A stretch of 64,000 bases of DNA, from contig NZ_JAHBGI010000009.1 in the NCBI RefSeq assembly GCF_018500185.1, positions 62,001-126,000 of the forward strand, in the 5' to 3' direction. A program made the position numbers and the translations under genes. The notes under the pieces are model-generated. The model made no database searches, was not told the DNA's origin, and saw only the letters and a list, made by a program, of their open reading frames with translations. This document shows, piece by piece, positions 1 to 7,995 of the stretch. This DNA is from Litoribacter ruber. GTDB taxonomy: Bacteria > Bacteroidota > Bacteroidia > Cytophagales > Cyclobacteriaceae. How positions within the stretch are numbered: position 1 is the stretch's first letter; each line of letters opens with the position of its first letter.

Positions 1-2
1 TA

Positions 3-83
3 ACTGAAGTAGCTGCAAGCAGAGGCGAGGTGACCGATCTTGGAGAATTGGAGTTGGAGTTGGAAGCAGCGCCAGAAGAATAA
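3..83 (+). CDS. C-terminal end of an unidentified protein (partial)
   Basis: An open frame enters from the left edge and stops at TAA 81-83, giving 26 residues rich in Glu and Leu. The pattern GEVTDLGELELE resembles the last strand of a carboxypeptidase-regulatory-like domain, and the next gene also ends in a GEINL strand. The two may be tandem paralogues of one surface lipoprotein family. A rho-independent terminator follows, so it ends its own transcript. Too little is present to assign a function. Confidence 0.6.
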   Translation, partial: TEVAASRGEVTDLGELELELEAAPEE

Positions 84-105
84 TGCAAGGAATATTCTAA
101 ATCTA

Positions 106-136
106 AAAACCCGGTTAACTTTAGCCGGGTTTTTTG
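106..136 (+). terminator. Rho-independent terminator after the partial left-edge gene
   Basis: AACCCGGTT and AGCCGGGTT form a GC-rich stem around a short loop, followed by a T-run. It lies 23 bases after the stop codon of the left-edge gene and before the promoter of the next. Confidence 0.8.
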
Positions 137-154
137 TGTTGTAGGGGTTCTGGA

Positions 155-186
155 TTTGGCTAAATAAGGAAACCTTCCTAAGTTTG
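155..186 (+). promoter_or_regulatory. Bacteroidota-type promoter of the DUF4382 lipoprotein gene
   Basis: TTTG (155-158), a 20-base spacer and TAAGTTTG (179-186) match the Bacteroidota primary sigma factor promoter (TTTG, about 19-20 nt, TAnnTTTG). The predicted transcription start near 193 lies downstream of the ATG at 184 and upstream of the ATG at 214. This supports the later start codon. Confidence 0.65.
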
Positions 187-213
187 ATTATGCTATACCT
201 CAGATTTGCAGAG

Positions 214-987
214 ATGAAACTAAAAACTTTAATATCGGCTTTTTTCCTGCCATTTATCCTTGCCAGTTGTGGACAGGATGATGAGCGTGCAGAGGGCTTG
301 ATCAACATCAACCTCATCGATGCTCCAGGAGATTTTGACCAAGCCTGGGTAGAAGTGCTGGGCGCTGAAGTGGTCATTAATGGCACTGCCCATTTCGTAG
401 ACTATGTTACGGCCAGAAAGATGGTAAATGTGAGCGACTTGGTAAATGGTATTTCACTGCAGGTAGGGCGCCGTACAGTTCCCGTAGGGCAAATGACTGA
501 GATTACCCTGTTGATGGGCGAGGAGATATACGTGATTCGGAATGGCCAGCGTGTAAATATGCAATTCTTGAATAGCGACTCTAGGAGACTGACTCTTCCT
601 GCGGATTTGACGATTGAAGGTGGGTTGAGCTATGACTACTATATTGATTTGGACATGAGCAGATCTATCACAAGGGCGGCTGCTGAAATATATACATTTG
701 ATCCAGTGGGTCGCGCGTTCTTGAGTCGGGGGATGACTGCCATCTCGGGCACTGTATTGCCCTTTCAGGCCGCTCCCTATATTTTTGCGGTTCGGGAAGG
801 AGATACATTAGGTACGGTGACTAATCTCGCCACCGGGCAGTTTCAAATACGTGGTTTGACCCAAGGGGAGTACCAGTTGTTGATTCAGCCTCGAAGCGGG
901 TTTGCTGATACCCTGATCAATTTTCCGGTTTTCATTGACTCCACCAATGCCCTTGGGGAAATCAACCTGAGAGCCATTGCCCCATGA
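214..987 (+). CDS. DUF4382-type lipoprotein
   Basis: Predicted lipoprotein of 257 residues, function unknown. The start at 214 gives a textbook lipoprotein signal (MKLKTLISAFF... with lipobox LASC); the ATG at 184 would add ten residues lying inside the promoter. The middle (about residues 30-150) has the alternating hydrophobic pattern of DUF4382, with the INLIDAPGDFDQAWVEV opening typical of that family. The last 80 residues resemble a carboxypeptidase-regulatory-like beta domain. The stop codon overlaps the ribD start by four bases, so the genes are translationally coupled although their functions look unrelated. DUF4382 proteins are probably surface or periplasmic beta-sandwich proteins. 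Confidence 0.7.
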   Translation: MKLKTLISAFFLPFILASCGQDDERAEGLININLIDAPGDFDQAWVEVLGAEVVINGTAHFVDYVTARKMVNVSDLVNGISLQVGRRTVPVGQMTEITLLMGEEIYVIRNGQRVNMQFLNSDSRRLTLPADLTIEGGLSYDYYIDLDMSRSITRAAAEIYTFDPVGRAFLSRGMTAISGTVLPFQAAPYIFAVREGDTLGTVTNLATGQFQIRGLTQGEYQLLIQPRSGFADTLINFPVFIDSTNALGEINLRAIAP

Positions 988-2009
988 TGAAAAATGAGAC
1001 GTATATGCGGCGGGCATTGGAGCTTGCCGAGCTTGGAAGGGGCTATGTAAGTCCAAACCCTTTGGTGGGTTGTGTAATTGTCTATGAGGATCGCATCATC
1101 GGAGAAGGGTATCATATTAAGTATGGCGGACCACATGCGGAAGTAAATGCCATTCGGGATGTAGAGGACCAGCGCTTGCTAACCGAATCAACTGTGTACG
1201 TCACCTTGGAGCCCTGCGCCCATTTTGGGAAAACCCCACCCTGTGCCGATCTTCTGGTAGAGAAAAGGGTGAAAAAAGTGGTAATCGCCGCAGTGGATTC
1301 CAACCCTTTGGTAGGGGGAAAAGGAATTGAAAAGTTAGAAAAAGCCGGAATCCAAGTGGAATGGGGGCTGTTGGAAAAGCAGGCTAGACAACAAAACAGC
1401 AGGTTCTTTACTTTCATGGAGAAAAAGCGGCCCTATATTCTGCTCAAGTGGGCACAGACCCGTGATGGCTTCGTGGCAAGGGCCAATTATGACAGCAAAT
1501 GGATCAGCAATTCACACAGCCGGCAACAGGTCCATAAGTGGCGGGCTGAGGAACAGGGGATCATGGTCGGCACCAAAACCGCTCACTTTGATAACCCTAG
1601 ACTAAACGTGAGAGGCTTGCTGGGAAAGAATCCGGTGAGAATCGTGATTGATAAAAAGCTTACATTGGACCCAAACAGCCATTTATTTGACAAAAGTATT
1701 CCGACGATTTGCTACAATCACGTGAAGAATGAGGAGATGGAAAACCTTACCTTTGTCAGGCTGGAGGAAGAATTTTCAATGGAGGCTCTGTTTGGGGACC
1801 TTTATGATAAAAAGGTTCAGAGCGTTCTCGTGGAAGGGGGCAGTTTTCTGTTGCAAAAACTCATCTCGGCAAACTTATGGGACGAAGCACGTGTTTTCAC
1901 CGGAAGCCCTACATTTGGCACCGGAATTCCCGCGCCAATTATAGATAAGCCTGCCCAAAAGATTGAGGGTGTTTTTGGAGACAGGCTTGAATATTACTTT
2001 AATCATTAG
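984..2009 (+). CDS. ribD: Bifunctional riboflavin deaminase/reductase RibD
   Basis: Catalyses two steps of riboflavin synthesis: deamination of diaminohydroxyphosphoribosylaminopyrimidine, then NADPH-dependent reduction of the ribosyl side chain. The N-terminal deaminase domain (about 1-145) carries the zinc site: HAE at residues 51-53, Cys78 and Cys87. The C-terminal reductase domain (about 147-341) is complete, with the VEGG motif near residue 284. Length 341 is slightly short for the family but no domain is missing. The ATG overlaps the stop of the lipoprotein gene. No other riboflavin genes are nearby, so this is a solitary copy. A short degenerate repeat follows the stop codon directly. 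Confidence 0.93.
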   Translation: MMKNETYMRRALELAELGRGYVSPNPLVGCVIVYEDRIIGEGYHIKYGGPHAEVNAIRDVEDQRLLTESTVYVTLEPCAHFGKTPPCADLLVEKRVKKVVIAAVDSNPLVGGKGIEKLEKAGIQVEWGLLEKQARQQNSRFFTFMEKKRPYILLKWAQTRDGFVARANYDSKWISNSHSRQQVHKWRAEEQGIMVGTKTAHFDNPRLNVRGLLGKNPVRIVIDKKLTLDPNSHLFDKSIPTICYNHVKNEEMENLTFVRLEEEFSMEALFGDLYDKKVQSVLVEGGSFLLQKLISANLWDEARVFTGSPTFGTGIPAPIIDKPAQKIEGVFGDRLEYYFNH

Positions 2010-2032
2010 TCGGTCTTCGGCCTTCCGTCTCC
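2010..2032 (+). repeat. Degenerate 7-bp tandem repeat, copy A
   Basis: Three consecutive 7-mers, CGGTCTT, CGGCCTT and CCGTCTC, start at 2011 directly after the ribD stop codon. The same unit occurs at 20845-20887 and 27599-27670, always between genes and in the same orientation on the plus strand. Confidence 0.55.
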
Positions 2033-2072
2033 ATGAGAAGGAAAATGTTGACTAGCATAATTTAAAATTAAC

Positions 2073-2555
2073 ATGGCAGAATCATTATATATACCAGAAG
2101 CCGCTACAAAGGCTGAGAAGTATGAGGTTATCCTCCCGCAAATCGAAGCATTGGTCGGAGGGGAAGAGGACATCACCGCCAACTTGGCCAATATCAGCGC
2201 AGTATTGAGGGAGTCGTTTGGGTTCTTTTGGGTTGGTTTCTATTTAGTAAAAGGTGAGCAACTTGTTTTGGGCCCATTCCAAGGTCCGATTGCCTGTACG
2301 CGGATCAATTTTGGAAAAGGCGTATGTGGTGCGGTCTGGAAAGAAGGCAAGACGCAATTGGTGCCTGATGTAGAGGCATTCCCAGGGCACATTGCCTGCA
2401 GTTCGGCTTCAAAGTCAGAGATTGTTTTGCCTGCATTTAAGAATGAAAAAGTCGCACTGGTACTTGATATCGACAGCGATAAATTGAATGATTTTGATGA
2501 GGAGGATGCTCAGCATTTGGAAAAGCTCATGAGAATTATTGAAAACTTTCTTTAA
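2073..2555 (+). CDS. msrC: Free methionine-(R)-sulfoxide reductase (GAF domain)
   Basis: Single GAF-domain enzyme of 160 residues predicted to reduce free L-methionine-(R)-sulfoxide in the cytoplasm. The three cysteines of this family are present as Cys75 (PIAC), Cys85 (GVCG) and Cys109 (IACS). Their spacing of 10 and 24 residues equals that of E. coli Cys84/94/118. The motif FWVGFY near residue 52 and the C-terminal VLDIDSD strand also fit. It overlaps the downstream oxidoreductase gene by one base (TAATG), so the two are likely cotranscribed. It belongs with the oxidative-stress and thiol genes elsewhere in the window. Confidence 0.9.
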   Translation: MAESLYIPEAATKAEKYEVILPQIEALVGGEEDITANLANISAVLRESFGFFWVGFYLVKGEQLVLGPFQGPIACTRINFGKGVCGAVWKEGKTQLVPDVEAFPGHIACSSASKSEIVLPAFKNEKVALVLDIDSDKLNDFDEEDAQHLEKLMRIIENFL

Positions 2556-3592
2556 TGGAAAAAATCAAAACTGGACTAGTAGGGTTTGGGTCAGTCGGAG
2601 AGGGCATGCATGCTCCTTTGATCCACTGGAATGAAAGCTTGGAGCTTTTCGCTGTGGTAGAGAGGCATCACGAAAAATCCAAGAAAGCCTACCCGCAGGT
2701 TACAGTTTTCAAAACGCTGGAGGCCATGCTTGCCTCCGAAGTCGAGCTAGTAGTGATCGTCACGCCCAACCATCTGCATTTTGATCAGGCCAAGGCTGCA
2801 CTTGAGGCAGATAAGCATGTGGTGGTGGATAAGCCGATGTGCGTCACTGCTGGGGAAGCCAATGAGTTGAAGGAACTTGCCGAAAGAAAGGGATTGATCC
2901 TCTCAGTTTTTCAAAACAGGAGATGGGATGGGGATTTTTTGACTGTAAAGAAGCTCATGAGCTCAGATCGTTTGGGAAGGGTTGTGCATTTTGAGTCCCA
3001 TTTCGACAGGTTCAGGCCTAATCCCAAAAACCATTGGAAGGAAAAGGAGCACCCAGGCAGCGGAATGCTTTATGATCTTGGCCCGCATTTGATTGATCAA
3101 GCGTTGGGGCTTTTTGGCCGTCCAGATTGGGTGTATGCGGAAATTCTCAAGCAAAGGCCTGATGCTGCCATGGATGATTTTTTTGAGATAAGTATGATGT
3201 TTGGCCAGCTCAAGGTGAGACTCACTGCCAGCATTTATGTCAATGCGCCCATTCCCAGGTTTCTTATATTAGGAGAAAAGGGAAGCTACAGCAAATTTGG
3301 GTTGGATATCCAAGAAGCGGCACTGAAGGAGGGGAAAATTCCCAATTCTCCTGACTGGGGTGTGGAAGAGGAAAGCGCATATGGAATTTTTCACGGGGAG
3401 ATCCTTGAGGAAAGGATTCCCACTATACCCGGTGACTACCGGAAGTTTTATCAAAACATAGCTGAGGCTATCCAAGGTAAGTCCGGTCTGGAGGTGCTTC
3501 CAAGCCAAATTGTTGAGGGCTTGCTAATAATTGAAGCCTGTTTGAAAAGTCATGATCTTGGCCGGAGAATTTACGCCCATGAAATTTTTTAA
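2555..3592 (+). CDS. Gfo/Idh/MocA family NAD(P)-dependent oxidoreductase
   Basis: Protein of 345 residues with an N-terminal Rossmann fold (GLVGFGSVG, residues 7-15) and the conserved VVVDKPM lysine segment near residue 93. The C-terminal alpha/beta domain resembles E. coli YdgJ and B. subtilis IolW (scyllo-inositol dehydrogenase), including matches such as FQNRRWDGDF, FESHFDRFRP and YDLGPHLIDQA. Those relatives oxidise or reduce inositol-type polyols. The exact substrate cannot be read from sequence. It starts inside the stop codon of the sulfoxide reductase gene. About 140 bases without another feature separate it from the M16 peptidase gene. Confidence 0.87.
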   Translation: MEKIKTGLVGFGSVGEGMHAPLIHWNESLELFAVVERHHEKSKKAYPQVTVFKTLEAMLASEVELVVIVTPNHLHFDQAKAALEADKHVVVDKPMCVTAGEANELKELAERKGLILSVFQNRRWDGDFLTVKKLMSSDRLGRVVHFESHFDRFRPNPKNHWKEKEHPGSGMLYDLGPHLIDQALGLFGRPDWVYAEILKQRPDAAMDDFFEISMMFGQLKVRLTASIYVNAPIPRFLILGEKGSYSKFGLDIQEAALKEGKIPNSPDWGVEEESAYGIFHGEILEERIPTIPGDYRKFYQNIAEAIQGKSGLEVLPSQIVEGLLIIEACLKSHDLGRRIYAHEIF

Positions 3593-3736
3593 CATTTAAT
3601 GCAATAATTTTTATACGAAGCTTTTTAATTTAATTTTAAAAGGTTAGTTTTAATGGCTTTAACATCAGTTTGCCATACATTTTATGGGTGAGCTGGGTTG
3701 AGGTATTGTTTTATTGTATCCCTAAACTGTTTTATA

Positions 3737-6517
3737 ATGAAAAAGCGTTATGCCCTGTTTCTTTGGGTAGGCCTTTCGGGAGCTGTTTATGCTCAGCAGA
3801 CAGCCAGTGTCAGCACTAGCCCGGCCACTACAACCCAGCAAAAGGAATTGCCCTCTCCCAAAAAGATTACCAGCGTGGAAGGCATTACCGAGTATCAACT
3901 TGACAATGGACTTCGTGTCCTGTTGTTTCCGGATGAGTCGAAGCAGACCACCACGGTGAATGTGACCTATTTGGTAGGTTCAAAGCATGAAAATTACGGT
4001 GAAACCGGTATGGCCCATTTGCTTGAACACCTGGTGTTCAAAGGCACGCCCAAGCACCCCAACATCCCACAAGAGCTCACCGAAAGAGGAGCAAGACCCA
4101 ATGGGACCACTTGGACCGACCGCACCAACTATTTTGAAACCTTCAATGCCACCGAGGATAACCTAAGATGGGCTCTTGACCTGGAATCGGATAGGATGGT
4201 CAATTCATTCATAGCCAAAGAGGATCTCGAAAGCGAGATGACCGTGGTGAGGAATGAGTTTGAATCAGGAGAAAACAGCCCTTTTAGGGTATTGATGCAG
4301 AGAACCATGTCTGCAGCGTATGATTGGCACAACTACGGTAAATCTACCATTGGTGCAAGAGCGGACATTGAAAATGTCGATATTGACAGGCTACAGGCTT
4401 TTTACAAAAAGTACTATCAGCCCGACAATGCGGTATTGGTAGTGGCGGGAAAATTTGATGAGGAGAAAACCTTGGCTATGGTGAATGAGTTTTTCGGCCC
4501 GATCCCAAGACCTGAGCGTGAGCTTCCCAAAATGTACACCTTTGACCCGGTAAAGGATGGTGAAAGAACGGTAACCGTAAGGAGAGTGGGAGATGTGCAG
4601 CTGGTAATGGCTGCTTACCATATCCCGCCTGGCTCTCATGAGGACTATGCTGCTGTGCAGGTGCTCAGCAGGGTACTGGGTGCCAATCCTTCCGGAAGGC
4701 TCTACAAATCGTTGGTGGATACTAAAAAGGCAACGTCTGCTAGTTCCTCAAGCTACGAATGGAAGGACCCGGGACTATTGATGGCATTTGCCCAAGTATT
4801 GAAGGAGAAAGATCTGGAGGAAGCAAAGGAGGCCATGTTGGCCACTTTTGAAGATCTTTCCACCAATCCACCGACCGAAGACGAGGTTGAAAAGGCCAAA
4901 AATGAGATCTTGAAGCAAACTGAATTGATGCTAAACTCTTCTGAGCGAGTAGGCTTGGCATTGAGTGAGGCTATCGGAACTGGAGACTGGAGGTTGTTTT
5001 TCCTAAATCGCGACCGGGTGGAAGCCGTTACCGCCGATGACGTGAAGAGAGTAGCTAGCAAATATATGGTGCCGGATAACAGAACTGTCGGCATGTTTAT
5101 CCCGACTGAGCAGCCTTTGAGAGCAGAGATTCCTGCCGCACCCAACGTGGCGGAGTTAGTGAAAGACTACAAAGGACGTGAATTGGTAGCTGCCGGTGAA
5201 AACTTTGACCCTTCACCAGCCAATATCGAGTCTAGAACAGTAAGAACAACGCTTTCCAACGGAATGGAGCTGGCAATGCTGCCAAAGAAAACCAGAGGAG
5301 AATCCGTGGAGGCGAGAATGGTCTTCAGATTCGGTGATTTGGAATCTTTGCAGGATAAAGCAACCGTTGCATCATTTGCAGGTGGTCTTTTGAACAAAGG
5401 CACATCCAATCATACCCGTGAGGAAATCAAATCCAGGTTGGATAAATTGAAAGCCAATGTATATGTAGGTGGGGGGGCATCCAGTGCTATTGTTAACATC
5501 ACTACTACAAGACCGAACCTTCCAGAGGTGATGAAATTGGTGGCTGAAATGCTTCAGGACCCAATTTTTCCTGAAGATGAGTTTGAAAAAGCCAAAGCTG
5601 AAAGAATATCCGGCATCGAGTCCCAGAGAAGCGAGCCGCAGGCGGTGGCGTTCAATAGAATGCAGCGTCATACTTCCCCATATGAGAAAAGCGATCCACG
5701 CTATGTGGGTACTTTTGATGAGTCGATTGAAGATATCAATGCGGTGAGCTTGGATCAGGTAAAAGAATTCTATAAGAACTTCTATGGTGGTTCAAATGGT
5801 ACCATGGCAGTGGTGGGTGATTTTGATAAGGATGAAATTGAGTCCTTGACAGAAGAGCTTTTTGCAGACTGGAAAAGCCCAGGGAAGTACACCAGAATGG
5901 AATCCAGAATGGCGGACGTTAAGCCTTTGAGAGAAAACATGGAAACTCCTGACAAGGCCAATGCTTTCTTTGTGTCTACATATCAGTTTGAAATGGATGA
6001 TAGCCATGATGATTATGCGGCCTTGGTGTTGGGCAACTATATGCTGGGCGGTGGATTCTTGAACTCCAGATTGGCAACCAGAATCCGTCAGAAAGAAGGA
6101 TTGAGCTACGGAGTAGGATCCAATTTCAGTGCAGGTACATTGGATCCAATAGCAAACTTCATGGCCTATGCCATTTACGCGCCTGAAAATGCGGATAAAT
6201 TGGAAGCAGCTTATTTTGAAGAGATCCAAAAGGTGGTTACCGAAGGATTCTCTGAGGATGAGGTAAAAGCCGCCAAGTCTGGCTGGTTGCAGTCCAGAAC
6301 TGTGAGCAGGGCGCAAGACAGCTACCTTTCTTCTGCTTTGAACAACTACCTATATCTAGACAGGAAAATGGAATGGGATGCCGAACTTGAGGAAAAAATC
6401 GAAGGGTTGACCGCTGAAGATATAAATGGCGCCATGCAGAGACATCTGAATCCGGATGCCATGCATGTGATCAAAGCCGGTGATTTTGCCAAAGCCAAAC
6501 AAACAGCTGAAAATTGA
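3737..6517 (+). CDS. Two-domain M16 family zinc metallopeptidase, exported
   Basis: Periplasmic peptidase of 926 residues in the pitrilysin/insulinase-like M16 family. The start at 3737 opens a signal peptide ending AVYAQ; an upstream in-frame ATG at 3698 would add 13 residues that spoil it. The N-terminal half has the inverted zinc motif HLLEH (residues 94-98), with a downstream NEFESGEN helix as likely third ligand. The C-terminal half repeats the fold without the motif, as expected for the substrate-clamp half. A strong terminator follows, so it is probably monocistronic. A second, shorter M16 peptidase lies at 32562. The physiological substrate is unknown. Confidence 0.93.
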   Translation: MKKRYALFLWVGLSGAVYAQQTASVSTSPATTTQQKELPSPKKITSVEGITEYQLDNGLRVLLFPDESKQTTTVNVTYLVGSKHENYGETGMAHLLEHLVFKGTPKHPNIPQELTERGARPNGTTWTDRTNYFETFNATEDNLRWALDLESDRMVNSFIAKEDLESEMTVVRNEFESGENSPFRVLMQRTMSAAYDWHNYGKSTIGARADIENVDIDRLQAFYKKYYQPDNAVLVVAGKFDEEKTLAMVNEFFGPIPRPERELPKMYTFDPVKDGERTVTVRRVGDVQLVMAAYHIPPGSHEDYAAVQVLSRVLGANPSGRLYKSLVDTKKATSASSSSYEWKDPGLLMAFAQVLKEKDLEEAKEAMLATFEDLSTNPPTEDEVEKAKNEILKQTELMLNSSERVGLALSEAIGTGDWRLFFLNRDRVEAVTADDVKRVASKYMVPDNRTVGMFIPTEQPLRAEIPAAPNVAELVKDYKGRELVAAGENFDPSPANIESRTVRTTLSNGMELAMLPKKTRGESVEARMVFRFGDLESLQDKATVASFAGGLLNKGTSNHTREEIKSRLDKLKANVYVGGGASSAIVNITTTRPNLPEVMKLVAEMLQDPIFPEDEFEKAKAERISGIESQRSEPQAVAFNRMQRHTSPYEKSDPRYVGTFDESIEDINAVSLDQVKEFYKNFYGGSNGTMAVVGDFDKDEIESLTEELFADWKSPGKYTRMESRMADVKPLRENMETPDKANAFFVSTYQFEMDDSHDDYAALVLGNYMLGGGFLNSRLATRIRQKEGLSYGVGSNFSAGTLDPIANFMAYAIYAPENADKLEAAYFEEIQKVVTEGFSEDEVKAAKSGWLQSRTVSRAQDSYLSSALNNYLYLDRKMEWDAELEEKIEGLTAEDINGAMQRHLNPDAMHVIKAGDFAKAKQTAEN

Positions 6518-6526
6518 TTAGAAGTA

Positions 6527-6560
6527 AAAGGAGACCAAGTTGGTCTCCTTTTATTTTTTT
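6527..6560 (+). terminator. Rho-independent terminator of the M16 peptidase gene
   Basis: AAAAGGAGACCA and TGGTCTCCTTTT form a perfect 12-bp stem with a two-base loop, followed by a T-rich run. It starts 10 bases after the peptidase stop codon. Confidence 0.9.
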
Positions 6561-6571
6561 AGGTAAGTTTG
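6540..6571 (+). promoter_or_regulatory. Candidate promoter of the small barrel protein gene
   Basis: TAAGTTTG at 6564-6571 is an exact TAnnTTTG box. A TTG at 6540-6542 lies 21 bases upstream, inside the preceding terminator stem. The predicted start of transcription is near 6578, about 28 bases before the ATG at 6606. Confidence 0.42.
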
Positions 6572-6605
6572 TGCCTTACATTCTTTACTATTTATATAAA
6601 ATACT

Positions 6606-7028
6606 ATGAAGTATACCATTTTAACTATTGCTTTTTGCCTAATTGCGATTGTAGAGTCTCAAGCCCAGATCAGTGCCGGTGTGTACAGGTTTTCTTCCAA
6701 TACCTTTGCAGCGATTGGGAGTGATCCTGACCGTAAGGTTTTTGGTGAGGCCAGAATAGCCACCAGCAGCCGCATCGGCTTGGAGGGTACGCTAGGTTAC
6801 AATTTTGTGCAAAGGGAGGAGGTCAATTTCTACAGTGGATTCCATCTTGGGGTAAAAAACAGCAACCGTGATGATTTCTATCTGGGGGTACCTTTTGGAT
6901 TATTGTTGAAACCCTTTTCGGAAGCGCGAAATTTTGGATTCCTGTTAGAGGCCAGCCCAATTCTCCGTACGGATTCAGGAAGTGGTTCATTTAGAGCCGG
7001 AATCGGCATCAAGTATACGTTCAGGTAA
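6606..7028 (+). CDS. Small exported outer-membrane beta-barrel-like protein
   Basis: Protein of 140 residues with a signal peptide (MKYTILTIAFCLIAIVESQAQ, cleaved near residue 21). Alternating hydrophobic and polar strands follow, such as GLEGTLGYNF and GFLLEASPIL, and the chain ends in an aromatic-Arg residue (IKYTFR), typical of barrels recognised by the BAM machinery. Length suggests six to eight strands. No specific family is recognised and function is unknown. It is monocistronic between its own promoter and a bidirectional terminator. Confidence 0.7.
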   Translation: MKYTILTIAFCLIAIVESQAQISAGVYRFSSNTFAAIGSDPDRKVFGEARIATSSRIGLEGTLGYNFVQREEVNFYSGFHLGVKNSNRDDFYLGVPFGLLLKPFSEARNFGFLLEASPILRTDSGSGSFRAGIGIKYTFR

Positions 7029-7037
7029 AAGTTTTAA

Positions 7038-7074
7038 TAAAAAAGCCCTTTGATAATTTCAAAGGGCTTTTTTA
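7038..7074. terminator. Bidirectional terminator between the barrel gene and psd
   Basis: AAAAAAGCCCTTTGA and TCAAAGGGCTTTTTT form a 15-bp perfect stem with a five-base loop. A- and T-runs on both sides let it serve the plus-strand barrel gene and the converging psd gene, whose stop codon begins at 7077. Confidence 0.9.
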
Positions 7075-7737
7075 TTAGTTTTTTAATTTGGCAATCGGAG
7101 TTCTACCTCCTTTGGTGACCTGGTTGAGCTCTACCAATATTTCCGCATCGAGAGGTAAAAATACATCGACTCTTGAGCCAAATTTGATAAAGCCAAACTC
7201 GCCGCCTTGCTGAATCGGGTCGCCCTCTTTGACGTACCATTTGATTCTTCTGGCCAAGGCTCCAGCAATCTGTCTGATTAGAAGCTTTTCACCGCTTTCT
7301 CTAGTCACTACCATGGTGGTACGCTCGTTTTCAGAGCTGGACTTTGGGTGCCAGGCTACCAAATATTTGCCCGGATGGTATTTGAAATACTCCACAGTTC
7401 CTGAGATCGGTGCCCTGTTGATATGGACATTGATGGGGGACATAAAGATCGAAACCTGCTTTCTGCGGTCATGTAGGTATTCCTGCTCCTCCGTTTCTTC
7501 GATCACTACTACTTTCCCATCTGCCGGCGCATACACCAGGGTAGGGTCTTCATTGGTGAAGATTTTTGGATTTCTAAAAAATTGGAGAATCAACAAAAAC
7601 AGGACAATACTGGCTAGTAAGACAACATTGAGCAATGTGTCTTGGCCAGGGAATATTTGATGAAGGGCAACATTGATTCCCGCTAAGATCATCAACATCC
7701 AAAACAGTAATTTCTTGCCTTCTTTATGTATAGTCAT
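7075..7737 (-). CDS. psd: Phosphatidylserine decarboxylase (short form)
   Basis: Membrane-associated pyruvoyl enzyme that makes phosphatidylethanolamine from phosphatidylserine. Its 220 residues match the short PSD class: two N-terminal hydrophobic segments (about 8-55), the substrate region MSPINVHINR, and the self-cleavage site in KFGSRVD. There the Gly-Ser bond near residue 186 would be cut to form the pyruvoyl group. It shares a strand with cdsA, which makes the CDP-diacylglycerol precursor, but gdhA and a terminator-like hairpin lie between them. About 258 bases upstream are non-coding. Confidence 0.93.
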   Translation of the reverse strand: MTIHKEGKKLLFWMLMILAGINVALHQIFPGQDTLLNVVLLASIVLFLLILQFFRNPKIFTNEDPTLVYAPADGKVVVIEETEEQEYLHDRRKQVSIFMSPINVHINRAPISGTVEYFKYHPGKYLVAWHPKSSSENERTTMVVTRESGEKLLIRQIAGALARRIKWYVKEGDPIQQGGEFGFIKFGSRVDVFLPLDAEILVELNQVTKGGRTPIAKLKN

Positions 7738-7930
7738 TTTATTCTGATGTTAACAAAAACCGTTTAGTTTGTCAGTTTTTGGTTGGATTCCCTAGATTGC
7801 GAAATCCTTGGATAATTATAATAACCCTGCAATTTGTGAATATTTTGCGGTATGTTAAAATAAAAAATTGACCAATATCATTATTTTGCTGAAAATGAGG
7901 CCAAAAGATGGGTTCTTATTTCGGATCCCC

Positions 7931-7968
7931 TTTAAAATAAAATAGGATGCAATCCGAAAACTGCATCC
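7931..7968 (-). terminator. Terminator of glutamate dehydrogenase gene
   Basis: On the minus strand GGATGCA and TGCATCC pair around a ten-base loop, followed by a T-rich stretch. It starts 28 bases after the gdhA stop codon and separates gdhA from psd. The rest of the gap 7738-7930 shows nothing I can assign. Confidence 0.65.
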
Positions 7969-7995
7969 CAAATTTATTTCGATTAAACTACTAGC

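Noticed and set aside
184-213. Upstream ATG for the DUF4382 lipoprotein
   Set aside because: It lies inside the promoter box and before the predicted transcription start, and breaks the lipoprotein signal peptide.
3698-3736. Upstream ATG for the M16 peptidase
   Set aside because: The extra 13 residues would precede a good signal peptide that begins at 3737.
5792-6316. A 174-residue minus-strand frame inside the M16 peptidase gene
   Set aside because: Antisense to a coherent peptidase domain; His- and Ser-rich, with no plausible start context.
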